Below, piece by piece: positions 7,551 to 15,252 of a DNA stretch of 64,000 nucleotides; the stretch's first letter is position 1; each line of letters begins with the position of its first letter. A program made the position numbers and the translations under genes. The notes beneath the pieces were generated by a model. That model worked only from the letters and a program-made list of their open reading frames with translations. It was not told where the DNA came from and ran no database searches. The stretch is taken from positions 1 to 64,000 of the forward strand of contig DIFI01000009.1 in assembly GCA_002419055.1 (NCBI GenBank). The letters run 5' to 3'. Origin of the DNA: Peptococcaceae bacterium UBA5752 (GTDB lineage Bacteria > Bacillota > Dehalobacteriia > UBA4068).

Positions 7551-8735
7551 ATGAGTAAGACTGGACAGCCTGTTCCGACAAAAGGATGGCCGATGTTCAC
7601 CATGGCCGCTGGCCCGACTGAGGTTTCGCCGTATGTTTTGGCAGCCACTGGTCAGCCTGTATTGCATCACTATGATCCCGCATTCATGAAGTACTTCGAA
7701 GATACTACCAAAAAGTATCAGGAAATCATGAAGACCAAGAACGATGTCGTTATCGTTCAAGGTGATGCTGTGCTTGCTTTGGAAGCTGCTGCATATGGTT
7801 TGATCGCCCCCGGAGACAAATGCATTAATGTTGTCTCGGGATATTTTGGTAAAGGATTCGAAGGCTGGATTGATGCTTACGGTGGCAAGACCATAGAAGT
7901 TGGCGTTGAATATAACGAAGCCGTACCTGTTGAAGCAGTAGAAAAGGCATTAAACGAGAATCCCGATGTAAAAGTGCTTTCGATGGTGCATTCCGAAACC
8001 CCTTCTGGCACATTAAATCCCGCTAAGGAAATTTGCCAATTAGCACACGAAAGAGGAGTTGTCACTATCGTTGACAGCGTTTCCGGTGTTGGTGGTTATG
8101 ATGTTAATGTTGATGAATGGAAAACTGATGTATTGGTAACCGGTTCTCAGAAATGTGTCGGCGCACCCCCCGGACTGAGCATGTTAGCCGTGAGCGATAG
8201 AGCTTGGGATAAAATGAAGAAGAAAAATCCGCCCAGATGGAGTGAAATGTGTCTTTTAGATTGGAAAGAGATGTGGATTGATACCGGCTGCGCTGGCTAT
8301 CCTTGCACTCCTTCCGTATCGCTGGTTTATGGTATTAGCGCTGCTGCTGATGAAATGCTGGCTGAAGGTCTTGATAATGTTATTGCACGTCATGCGCAAT
8401 GTGCAAAAGCATATCGTGCCGGTCTGCGTGCTATGGGTATTGAAACTTGGGCAGCAACAGATGATATTGCTGCTAACGCCTGCACGACATTCAAATGTCC
8501 CGAAGGCATCGATACACTGAAATACCGTTACCATCTGCGCGAAAAATACGGTTTATTTATTGCAGCCGGTTTACGCGCTCATGCAAAATTAATACTTAGA
8601 ATAGGTCACATGGGCTATACCGCCCGTCCGATCATGGTTCCTGCTGTTTTGGGAATGATCGGTAAATCTTTTGAGGATTTCGGTAAGAAATATGACACCA
8701 CAGCCGGTATTGCCGCTGCTTTGGAATTGTTATAA
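7551..8735 (+). CDS. Pyridoxamine-pyruvate transaminase-like class V aminotransferase, copy 1
   Basis: This 394-residue protein aligns end to end with what I know of Mesorhizobium pyridoxamine-pyruvate transaminase (PPAT, EC 2.6.1.30), which interconverts pyridoxamine + pyruvate and pyridoxal + alanine without PLP. Shared landmarks are HYDPAF, GYFGKGFEGW, VDSVSG (Asp175), TGSQKCVGAPPGL with the aldimine lysine at K201 (PPAT K197), and RIGHMG with R350 (PPAT R345). Asp72 in QGDAVLALEAA sits where PPAT has Glu68, the residue that blocks the PLP phosphate. PPAT R336 is replaced by Leu341, with Arg342 next to it, so the keto acid partner may differ. Start ATG follows AAAGGAGCG. Of the three copies it has the most complete active site. 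It is probably co-transcribed with S3. Confidence 0.72.
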   Translation: MSKTGQPVPTKGWPMFTMAAGPTEVSPYVLAATGQPVLHHYDPAFMKYFEDTTKKYQEIMKTKNDVVIVQGDAVLALEAAAYGLIAPGDKCINVVSGYFGKGFEGWIDAYGGKTIEVGVEYNEAVPVEAVEKALNENPDVKVLSMVHSETPSGTLNPAKEICQLAHERGVVTIVDSVSGVGGYDVNVDEWKTDVLVTGSQKCVGAPPGLSMLAVSDRAWDKMKKKNPPRWSEMCLLDWKEMWIDTGCAGYPCTPSVSLVYGISAAADEMLAEGLDNVIARHAQCAKAYRAGLRAMGIETWAATDDIAANACTTFKCPEGIDTLKYRYHLREKYGLFIAAGLRAHAKLILRIGHMGYTARPIMVPAVLGMIGKSFEDFGKKYDTTAGIAAALELL

Positions 8736-8751
8736 AGCTGATTGAGGAACG

Positions 8752-8784
8752 GAAGGCAAATGCTAGTACCGAGCATTTGCCTTC
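8752..8784 (+). other. Intercistronic hairpin between aminotransferase 1 and S3
   Basis: GAAGGCAAATGC and GCATTTGCCTTC form a perfect 12-base stem around a nine-base loop. No T run follows, so it looks like an mRNA-stabilising or processing element rather than a terminator. The same hairpin follows aminotransferases 2 and 3. Confidence 0.65.
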
Positions 8785-8884
8785 AAAACCCTTAATTATA
8801 TAACATAAATGTAACATAATCTATTATTTCATAATTAAAGAAAGAAGGAATCATATCGAAAAAATTTAAAACAGGAGGATAATT

Positions 8885-9433
8885 ATGGAAAATCAAAAGA
8901 GAAGTAATCTAGATTCAAGAATGGTTGCCTTGGTTGCAGTGCTTATTGCTGTTACATGTGTTTTGACGATTGTCATTAGAATTCCGATTGCGCCCACGAG
9001 AGGTTATATTACTTTAGCCGATGTTGCTATTTATTTCGCTTCATTTAGTCTTGGTCCGTGGGTCGGTGGTATCGCAGGTGGTATCGGTACAGGTTTAGCT
9101 GATGCGATTGCTGGCTATCCCCAGTGGATGGTATTTTCATTGATTATTCATGGCGTCCAGGGTGTTGTTGCCGGTTTAATTGCCCGTGCCGGTGGTTACA
9201 AATTAAGATGGATGGTATTAGCTTGGATTCCTGCTACAATTATTATGATTGGTGGTTACTTGACTGTTTCCAGCTTTCTGTATGGCTTTGGCCCCGCTGT
9301 TATAGAAGTCCCTGGTAATTTAATCCAGAACATAGCCGGTGGTGTTGTCGGCATACCTCTTGTATTTGCAGTTAGGAAAGCATACCCGCCGATTAATCAA
9401 GTCGGTAAAAAGCAGAAATGGGAAGAGCAATAG
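8885..9433 (+). CDS. ECF transporter S component, copy 3
   Basis: A 182-residue S component and the most divergent of the four. It keeps RIPIAPTRGYITLADVAIY and the GGIGTGLADAIAGYPQWMVF segment, but has FASFSLGPWVGG in place of WCSFTFGPWISM and a changed fifth segment. ATG 8885 follows ACAGGAGGA. It is the direct downstream partner of aminotransferase 1, 149 bases away across the conserved hairpin, so transporter and enzyme are probably made from one message. The C-terminal AYPPINQVGKKQKWEE is shared by the family members here. The ligand is inferred only from the neighbours. Confidence 0.8.
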   Translation: MENQKRSNLDSRMVALVAVLIAVTCVLTIVIRIPIAPTRGYITLADVAIYFASFSLGPWVGGIAGGIGTGLADAIAGYPQWMVFSLIIHGVQGVVAGLIARAGGYKLRWMVLAWIPATIIMIGGYLTVSSFLYGFGPAVIEVPGNLIQNIAGGVVGIPLVFAVRKAYPPINQVGKKQKWEEQ

Positions 9434-9454
9434 TATTAATTCTTTGAACTAGTA

Positions 9455-9598
9455 TCGCTGCTCTCCATAGATTGTATTAAATCGCTTGGTTGAGATAATG
9501 GTTGGTTTAGTTTTTCCACTGAAAAAACCAACGGTTTGGCTAAATTAAATATAAGACAATGTGAATTAAGGAGTCGTAATTGTCGGCTCCTTAATTTT
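9455..9598 (+). repeat. Unit 3' flank, copy C, with terminator
   Basis: This segment recurs at 11494-11638 (CTCTCCAT, TTGTATTAAATCGCTT, ACCAACGGTTTGGCTAA). It contains GTTGGTTT/AAACCAAC arms and ends in a terminator, AATTAAGGAGTC with GGCTCCTTAATT followed by T residues (9564-9599). The rest of this 656-base gap holds the promoter and leader of aminotransferase 2. Confidence 0.75.
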
Positions 9599-9701
9599 AA
9601 TGTTTTATTTATTAACTTTCACGATCTATTTATAAGTAAAAGATAAAAAGTTGCTGCATTAAATTTTATTTGTTAAGAACACTTATTTTAATGATCCGAT
9701 A

Positions 9702-9731
9702 TTGACTTAGATGCTTTTTTCGTGCTAATAT
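9702..9731 (+). promoter_or_regulatory. Promoter of aminotransferase 2 (no operator dyad)
   Basis: TTGACT (9702-9707), 18 bases, TAATAT (9726-9731), nearly identical to the promoters of copies 1 and 3. The ATTAGC/GCTAAT dyad seen there is absent, so control of this copy may have been lost or changed. Confidence 0.65.
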
Positions 9732-10027
9732 TTATATCAAACAAAATTATATTTGCGGACGCTATTTATTAATTTATTGATAAACCAATTTTTAAAAATA
9801 ACACTATGGGTTTTGCTTAAAGAGGGAATAGGGCAAATTTCATAATATATAGATATTGTTATATTATATATAGCTAGATTTGTGTGGTAAATATTTTGAT
9901 GGCTTACATTCATTGAAGAGAATTTTGTTTCTTTACGTGATGCTATATCGCGTAAAGTATTTATATATATTTTTTGTTTAATTTTTACTTTTATCTTTTT
10001 GCTTTCTTGGTCGGCAGCGATTAAAAG
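9732..10027 (+). promoter_or_regulatory. Conserved long 5' leader of aminotransferase 2
   Basis: The leader shares long blocks with that of copy 3 (11994-12300), including AGCTAGATTTGTGTGGTAAA and the stem-loop CTTTACG-N13-CGTAAAG. It is about 300 bases before the tandem repeat and ribosome site. It does not match any riboswitch class I recognise; the shared structure makes a cis-regulatory RNA possible. Confidence 0.45.
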
Positions 10028-10076
10028 TAAAAACAAATAAAAACAAATAAAAACAAATAAAACAAATAAAAACAAA
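10028..10076 (+). repeat. 10-base tandem repeat abutting the ribosome binding site
   Basis: Five units of TAAAAACAAA (one a 9-mer) run directly into the GGAG of aminotransferase 2. Copies 1 and 3 have about one unit here. Length changes could alter translation. Confidence 0.85.
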
Positions 10077-10089
10077 GGAGCGTGTATCT

Positions 10090-11274
10090 ATGAGTAAGAC
10101 CGGACAGCCTGTTCCGACAAATGGGTGGCCGATGTTCTCTATGGCCGCTGGTCCAACCGAGGTTTCACCGTATGTTTTGGCAGCCATTAGTCAGCCTGTA
10201 TTGCATCACTATGATCCCGCATTCATGAAGTACTTCGAAGATACTACCAAAAAGTATCAGGAAATCATGAAGACCAAGAACGATGTCGTTATCGTTCAAG
10301 GTGATGCTGTGCTTGCTTTGGAAGCTGCTGCATATGGTTTGATCGACCCCGGAGACAAATGCATTAATGTTGTTTCTGGATACTTTGGTAAAGGGTTCGA
10401 AGACTGGATTGCTGTTTACGGTGGCAAGACCATAGAAGTTGGCGTTGAATATAACGAAGCCGTACCTGTTGAAGCTGTAGAAAAGGCATTAGATGAAAAT
10501 CCCGATGTTAAAGTGCTATCAATGGTGCATTCCGAAACCCCTTCTGGTACATTAAATCCCGCTAAGGAAATTTGCCAATTAGCACACGAAAGAGGAGTTG
10601 TCACTATCGTTGACAGCGTTTCCGGCGTTGCCAGTACTGATGTTAATGTTGATGAATGGAAAACCGATGTATTGGTAACCGGTTCTCAGAAATGTGTTGG
10701 CGCATCCCCGGGACTGAGCATGCTTGCAGTAAGCGATAGAGCTTGGGATAAAATGAAAAAGAAAAATCCGCCCAGATGGAGTGAAATGTGTCTTTTAGAT
10801 TGGAAAGAGATGTGGATTGATACCGGCTGCGCCGGCTATCCTTGCACTCCTTCCGTATCGCTGGTTTATGGTATTAGCGCTGCTGCTGATGAAATGCTGG
10901 CCGAAGGTCTTGATAATGTTATTGCACGTCATGCGCAATGTGCAAAAGCATATCGTGCCGGTCTGCGTGCTATGGGTCTTGAGACTTGGGCCGCTTCTGA
11001 TGATATTGCCTCAAACGCCTGCACGACATTCAAATGTCCCGAGGCCATTGATACACTGAAATTCCGTTACCATCTGCGCGAAAAATACGGTTTATTCATT
11101 GCCGCCGGTTGGGGAGAACATGAAAAACTAATGTTTGGAATAGGACACATGGGCTATACAGCCCGCCCGATCATGGTTCCTGCTGTTTTGGGAATGATCG
11201 GTAAAACTTTTGAGGATTTCGGTAAGAAATATGATACCGCAGCCGGTATTGCCGCTGCTTTGGAATTGTTATAA
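10090..11274 (+). CDS. PPAT-like class V aminotransferase, copy 2 (altered carboxylate site)
   Basis: A 394-residue paralogue of copy 1. It keeps the aldimine lysine (K201 in GSQKCVGA), Asp175 and Asp72. However, the conserved arginine of RIGHMG is glycine (G350, reading MFGIGHMG), and the PPAT R336 position is Trp341 in GWGEHEK. The two arginines that bind the amino/keto acid carboxylate in PPAT are therefore both missing. Next to the cofactor, GVGGYDV has become GVASTDV and GAPPGL has become GASPGL. It may use an amine or aldehyde partner without a carboxylate, or may have become a binding protein. The frame is intact and long stretches are identical to copy 1, so decay is recent or function is retained. 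No S gene follows; only flank remnants remain. Confidence 0.7.
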   Translation: MSKTGQPVPTNGWPMFSMAAGPTEVSPYVLAAISQPVLHHYDPAFMKYFEDTTKKYQEIMKTKNDVVIVQGDAVLALEAAAYGLIDPGDKCINVVSGYFGKGFEDWIAVYGGKTIEVGVEYNEAVPVEAVEKALDENPDVKVLSMVHSETPSGTLNPAKEICQLAHERGVVTIVDSVSGVASTDVNVDEWKTDVLVTGSQKCVGASPGLSMLAVSDRAWDKMKKKNPPRWSEMCLLDWKEMWIDTGCAGYPCTPSVSLVYGISAAADEMLAEGLDNVIARHAQCAKAYRAGLRAMGLETWAASDDIASNACTTFKCPEAIDTLKFRYHLREKYGLFIAAGWGEHEKLMFGIGHMGYTARPIMVPAVLGMIGKTFEDFGKKYDTAAGIAAALELL

Positions 11275-11285
11275 AGCTGATTGAG

Positions 11286-11328
11286 GAACGGAAGGCAAAT
11301 GCTAGTACCGAGCATTTGCCTTCCGTTC
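11286..11328 (+). other. Intercistronic hairpin after aminotransferase 2
   Basis: A perfect 17-base stem (GAACGGAAGGCAAATGC with its complement) encloses a nine-base loop. It is the longest version of the hairpin found after each aminotransferase. Confidence 0.7.
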
Positions 11329-11399
11329 TTAATTATATAACATAAATGTAACGTAATTTGTTACTTATTATTCTCATTTATATTGAGGAATTAATTAAA

Positions 11400-11485
11400 T
11401 AATGATTATTGATTGCTTTATAAACAATTGGTAACGCCATGTGTACGGTCCGTTTTGAGCGATTCCGTTTGATGCATAAATTTTG
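11400..11485 (+). pseudogene. Second, strongly decayed dapA 3' fragment
   Basis: AATGATT..., CAATTGG, CCGTTTTGAGC and TTTGATGC(A)TAA align in order with dapA bases around 3907-3985. It is more diverged than the fragment at 6541 and has no usable frame. It lies where an S gene would be expected, suggesting that the S gene of this unit was deleted. Confidence 0.6.
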
Positions 11486-11493
11486 TATGTAAA

Positions 11494-11638
11494 TCGCAGC
11501 TCTCCATGAATTGTATTAAATCGCTTTGGTTGAGATAATTGTTGGTTTAGCTTTTTCACTAAATAAACCAACGGTTTGGCTAATGTAAATATAAAACAAT
11601 GTGAATTGAGTAGTCAGTAATTGACGGCTCCTTAATTA
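11494..11638 (+). repeat. Unit 3' flank, copy D
   Basis: Matches 9455-9598 throughout, including the ACCAACGGTTTGGCTAA core and a weakened terminator (GGCTCCTTAATT arm kept, other arm mutated). Bases 11639-11940 after it are very AT-rich and I see no gene or structure in them. Confidence 0.75.
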
Positions 11639-11941
11639 TCTATTATTCGACATTATTAATCATACAGTAATATTCTGAATTTAATGAAAAAACAGTAGAA
11701 GTTTGCTTTAATGATTTTATTATTTAAAATTAATTATTTTAACAGATTAATTAATAAACACAATTATTAACATATATATATTAACAAAAATATGTAAATA
11801 TTTTACCTAATTTTAGACTTTTACAAGCTATCTGAAGTGTGAAAGGTAAAAAAATTTCGCACAAATCTATTATTTTACAACGAAAAATTTATCGTACTGA
11901 TCTAATATTAGAAATAATCAAAAAATTTGGAAAAATTAAAT

Positions 11942-11993
11942 ATTAGCATAAGCTAACTTGTCCTTGACTTAGATGCTTTTTTCGTGCTAATAT
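11942..11993 (+). promoter_or_regulatory. Operator dyad and promoter of aminotransferase 3
   Basis: ATTAGC-N4-GCTAAC (11942-11957) sits six bases upstream of TTGACT (11964-11969), then 18 bases, then TAATAT (11988-11993). This is the same arrangement as before aminotransferase 1. Confidence 0.65.
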
Positions 11994-12310
11994 TTATATG
12001 AAATCAAAATTATATTTGCGTGTGCTAATTATTTAAGTAAACTAAGTGGTTTTTGAAAAAAAATAACAATATGCTTTTGTGTAAAAGGGAACAGAGTAAA
12101 TCTTATAATATATGATATTGTTATACTATATATAGCTAGATTTGTGTGGTAAATATTTTTGATGGTCTACATGCATTGAAAGAGATTTTTGTTTCTTTAT
12201 GTGATGTTCTGTCGCGTAATGTATTCATATATATTTTTTTTAGTTAACTTTGTACTTTATGCTTCCTTGGTTGGTGAAGATTGAACGTAATCACAAACAA
12301 AGAAAAAGGA
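11994..12310 (+). promoter_or_regulatory. Conserved long 5' leader of aminotransferase 3
   Basis: Aligns with the leader of copy 2: AAAATTATATTTGCG near the 5' end, AGCTAGATTTGTGTGGTAAA in the middle, and a weaker version of the stem-loop near GTGATGTTCTGTCGCG. It ends in AAAAAGGAG before the start codon. Confidence 0.45.
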
Positions 12311-12320
12311 GAATGCAACT

Positions 12321-13502
12321 ATGAGTAAGACTGGACAGCCTGTTCCGACCAAAGGATGGCCGATGTTCTCCATGGCTGGCCCGGCTCAAGTTTCGCCATA
12401 TGTTTTAGCAGCCGTTGGTCAGCCGGTATTGCATCACTATGATCCCGCATTCATGAAGTATTTCGAAGATACTACCAGAAAATATCAGGAAATCATGAAG
12501 ACTACGAACGATGTCGTTATCGTTCAAGGTGATGCTGTTTTGGCATTGGAAACTGCCGCATATGGTCTGATCGCCCCGGGAGACAAATGCATTAATGTTG
12601 TCTCGGGATACTATGGCAAAGGATACGAAGGCTGGATTAATACTTACGGTGGCAAGACCATAGAAGTTGGTGTGGAATATAACGAAGCAGTACCGGTAGA
12701 AGCTGTAGAAAAGGCATTAAATGAAAATCCCGATGTTAAAGTGCTATCAATGGTGCATTCCGAAACCCCTTCTGGTACATTAAATCCCGCTAAGGAAATT
12801 TGCCAATTAGCGCACGATAAGGGAGTTATCACTATAGTTGATAGTGTTTCCGGTGTCGGTGGTTATGATGTTAATGTTGATGAATGGAAAACCGATGTAT
12901 TGGTAACCGGCTCGGAAGTATGTGTCGGCGCACCCCCCGGACTGAGCATGTTAGCCGTGAGCGATAGAGCTTGGGATAAAATGAAGAAGAAAAATCCGCC
13001 CAGATGGAGTGAAATGTGTCTTTTAGATTGGAAAGAGATGTGGATTGATACCGGCTGCGCTGGCTATCCTTGCACTCCTTCCGTATCGCTGGTTTATGGT
13101 ATTAGCGCTGCTGCTGATGAAATGCTGGCTGAAGGTCTTGATAATGTTATTGCACGTCATGCGCAATGCGCTAAAGCATATCGTGTCGGTCTGCGTGCAA
13201 TGGGTCTTGAGACTTGGTCAGCAACAGATGATATTGCTGCTAACTGCTGCACGACATTCAAATGTCCTGAAGGCATTGATACACTGAAATTCCGTTATCA
13301 TCTGCGTGAAAAGTATGGTTTATTCATTCTTGCCGGTTTAAATGCACATGCTAATTTAATACTTAGAATAGGTCACATGGGCTATACCGCCCGTCCGATC
13401 ATGGTTCCCGCGGTTCTGGGAATGATCGGTAAATCTTTTGAGGATTTCGGCAAGAAATATGATACCGCGGCCGGCATAGCCGCTGCTTTGGAGTTGTTAT
13501 AA
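12321..13502 (+). CDS. PPAT-like class V aminotransferase paralogue, copy 3 (catalytic lysine lost)
   Basis: A 393-residue paralogue with one residue fewer near position 20 (SMAGPAQV against TMAAGPTEV). The lysine that forms the aldimine is replaced by valine: the sequence reads TGSEVCVGAPPGL with codon GTA at 12918-12920. Asp72-equivalent, the Asp of VDSVSG and the arginine of LRIGHMG (R349) are kept. A lysine-less class V protein cannot run the normal transamination, but could bind pyridoxal or pyridoxamine, pair with the other copies in a mixed tetramer, or do other chemistry. Directly after the changed codon, 248 bases (12921-13168) are identical to copy 1 (8154-8401). The gene is intact, has promoter and dyad, and leads into S4 and the ECF module. 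Confidence 0.72.
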   Translation: MSKTGQPVPTKGWPMFSMAGPAQVSPYVLAAVGQPVLHHYDPAFMKYFEDTTRKYQEIMKTTNDVVIVQGDAVLALETAAYGLIAPGDKCINVVSGYYGKGYEGWINTYGGKTIEVGVEYNEAVPVEAVEKALNENPDVKVLSMVHSETPSGTLNPAKEICQLAHDKGVITIVDSVSGVGGYDVNVDEWKTDVLVTGSEVCVGAPPGLSMLAVSDRAWDKMKKKNPPRWSEMCLLDWKEMWIDTGCAGYPCTPSVSLVYGISAAADEMLAEGLDNVIARHAQCAKAYRVGLRAMGLETWSATDDIAANCCTTFKCPEGIDTLKFRYHLREKYGLFILAGLNAHANLILRIGHMGYTARPIMVPAVLGMIGKSFEDFGKKYDTAAGIAAALELL

Positions 13503-13519
13503 AGCTGATTGAGGAACGG

Positions 13520-13551
13520 ATGGCAAATGCTAGTACCGAGCATTTACCTCC
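13520..13551 (+). other. Intercistronic hairpin between aminotransferase 3 and S4
   Basis: TGGCAAATGC and GCATTTACC form the same hairpin as after copies 1 and 2, with one mismatch and the same AGTACCGA-type loop. Confidence 0.6.
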
Positions 13552-13657
13552 AATTCTTAATTATATATCATAAATGTAACATAATTTGTGACTAAATCGG
13601 ACTTATTTCATAAATTAATTGTATTAAAAAAAAAAGAATAAAAAGGAGGATGTTTTT

Positions 13658-14206
13658 ATGGCAAAGGATCAAAAGGCAAACACATTGAATTCACGTATGG
13701 TAACTTTAATTGCGGTACTTATTGCTCTTACCTGTGTTTTGACAATCGTAATTAGAATACCACTGGCACCCACTAGAGGTTATATGAATTTATCTAACGT
13801 GGCTATTTATTGGGCTTCATTTACATTTGGACCGTGGATTAGCATGATTGCAGGCGGTATTGGTACTGGTATTGCTGACGCGGTTATGGGTTATCCTCAG
13901 TGGATGATTTTTTCGATGATTATTCATGGTGCTCAGGGTCTTGTCGCCGGTTTAATTGCTCGTGCCGGTAATTACAAAATTCAATGGATGTTGTTAGGTT
14001 GGTTTATCGCTAGTATAGTAGACTGCTTTGGTTACTTCTTTGCAACAGTTTGGATGTATGGTTGGGGTCCGGCCGTTGTTGACTTCCCGGGTCAAGTTAT
14101 TCAGCAGATAGCTGCTCTCATTATCGGTATCCCGCTCGTATACGCTGTTAAAAAAGCTTATCCGCCGATTACCCAACTTGGCAAAACCCAAAAATGGGAA
14201 GAATAG
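13658..14206 (+). CDS. ECF transporter S component, copy 4
   Basis: A 182-residue S component nearly identical to copy 1; differences cluster in the first third (NVAIYWASF against NVGIYWCSF) and at one later segment. ATG 13658 follows AAAAGGAGG. It is the copy adjacent to the energising module: ecfA starts 113 bases downstream with no terminator between, so S4-EcfA-EcfA'-EcfT probably forms the core transcript. Copies 1-3 would share the same module, the usual group II ECF arrangement, although in group I systems all parts are encoded together. Confidence 0.82.
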   Translation: MAKDQKANTLNSRMVTLIAVLIALTCVLTIVIRIPLAPTRGYMNLSNVAIYWASFTFGPWISMIAGGIGTGIADAVMGYPQWMIFSMIIHGAQGLVAGLIARAGNYKIQWMLLGWFIASIVDCFGYFFATVWMYGWGPAVVDFPGQVIQQIAALIIGIPLVYAVKKAYPPITQLGKTQKWEE

Positions 14207-14319
14207 TATATTGGTAATTATTATCCATTGCATATAGTAAATTTTTAAATTATAATGAATTATAATGATAACAGCAATAATAAGAAATAGAATTTAAATT
14301 GCGAAAGGTAGGATTTGCA

Positions 14320-15207
14320 ATGAGTGGTAGTACAGAAAACGTAACACAAAATCCGAGCGAAAACATAATAGAGATCAGAAATCTGACCTATTCATACCCT
14401 GCCTATAAAGAAGGAGAAGTTCCCCCGATAATTTTTGACGATCTTAATTTGTCTGTCAAAAAAGGTGAATTCGTTTCCATTATGGGTCCGACAGGCGCCG
14501 GTAAAACAACACTTTGTCTTGCTTTAAATGGGATTATACCTCATGTATGCGGCGGTAAATTTCTTGGTGATATTATAATTAACGGTATGAACACCAAAGA
14601 ACACACGATTTCCGAAATAGCTAAGGTTTTAGGTATTGTCTTTCAGGATCCGGAGAGCCAGTTGTTTTGCATGACAATAGCAGATGAAGTTGCTTTTGGT
14701 ATGGAAAACCAGGGTGTACCGGTTGACCTTATGCATACCAAAGTACAGAGGGTGTTAGAAGAAGTTGGTATGACCGGTCGTGATGACACAAACCCATTCC
14801 ATCTCTCCGGCGGGCAAAAACAGCGTATCGCTATTGCCTCAATATTATCAATGGAGCCATCGATATTAATTCTTGATGAACCAACATCAGGTTTAGACCC
14901 GATTGGCAAGAAAGAGGTTTTCAGTGTTGTTGACCGTCTGAAAAGGGAAAGAGACATGACGATTTTAATGATAGAGCAGGAGAGTGAGCGGATCGCTGAA
15001 TTCTCCGATAGAGTAATATTGCTGAACAATGGTCATATAGTTGCCGACGGTACCCCTCGTGAAGTGTTTGCCAATGAAGAAGCTTTGCGTGAGTGCGGCA
15101 TTTCAACGCCACAGGTTTCGGAAATTGCTCTTCGTTACAATGATGAGTATGGTACAGACTATCGCTTCATCACAATGGATGAGGCACTGGCCGTACTTAA
15201 GAAATAG
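14320..15207 (+). CDS. ECF transporter ATPase EcfA
   Basis: First ATPase of the energy-coupling module, 295 residues. It has Walker A GPTGAGKTT, Q-loop FQDPESQLFCMTIADEV (the ECF form), signature LSGGQKQR, Walker B ILILDEPTSGLDP and the H-loop replaced by EQES. ATG 14320 is chosen over the upstream in-frame 14299 because AAGGTAGGA precedes it. It pairs with EcfA' from the next gene, and both bind the coupling helices of EcfT to drive toppling of the S component. Glutamine in place of the H-loop histidine (IEQESE) is unusual and may slow hydrolysis. Confidence 0.88.
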   Translation: MSGSTENVTQNPSENIIEIRNLTYSYPAYKEGEVPPIIFDDLNLSVKKGEFVSIMGPTGAGKTTLCLALNGIIPHVCGGKFLGDIIINGMNTKEHTISEIAKVLGIVFQDPESQLFCMTIADEVAFGMENQGVPVDLMHTKVQRVLEEVGMTGRDDTNPFHLSGGQKQRIAIASILSMEPSILILDEPTSGLDPIGKKEVFSVVDRLKRERDMTILMIEQESERIAEFSDRVILLNNGHIVADGTPREVFANEEALRECGISTPQVSEIALRYNDEYGTDYRFITMDEALAVLKK

Positions 15208-15252
15208 TTGCTCTGTTATTAAAATTACATTAGAGAAGGAAGGTCAGAATTT

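Noticed and set aside
9737..10187. Minus-strand frames across the aminotransferase 2 leader
   Set aside because: They run through the promoter, leader repeat and into the coding region on the opposite strand; low-complexity translation.
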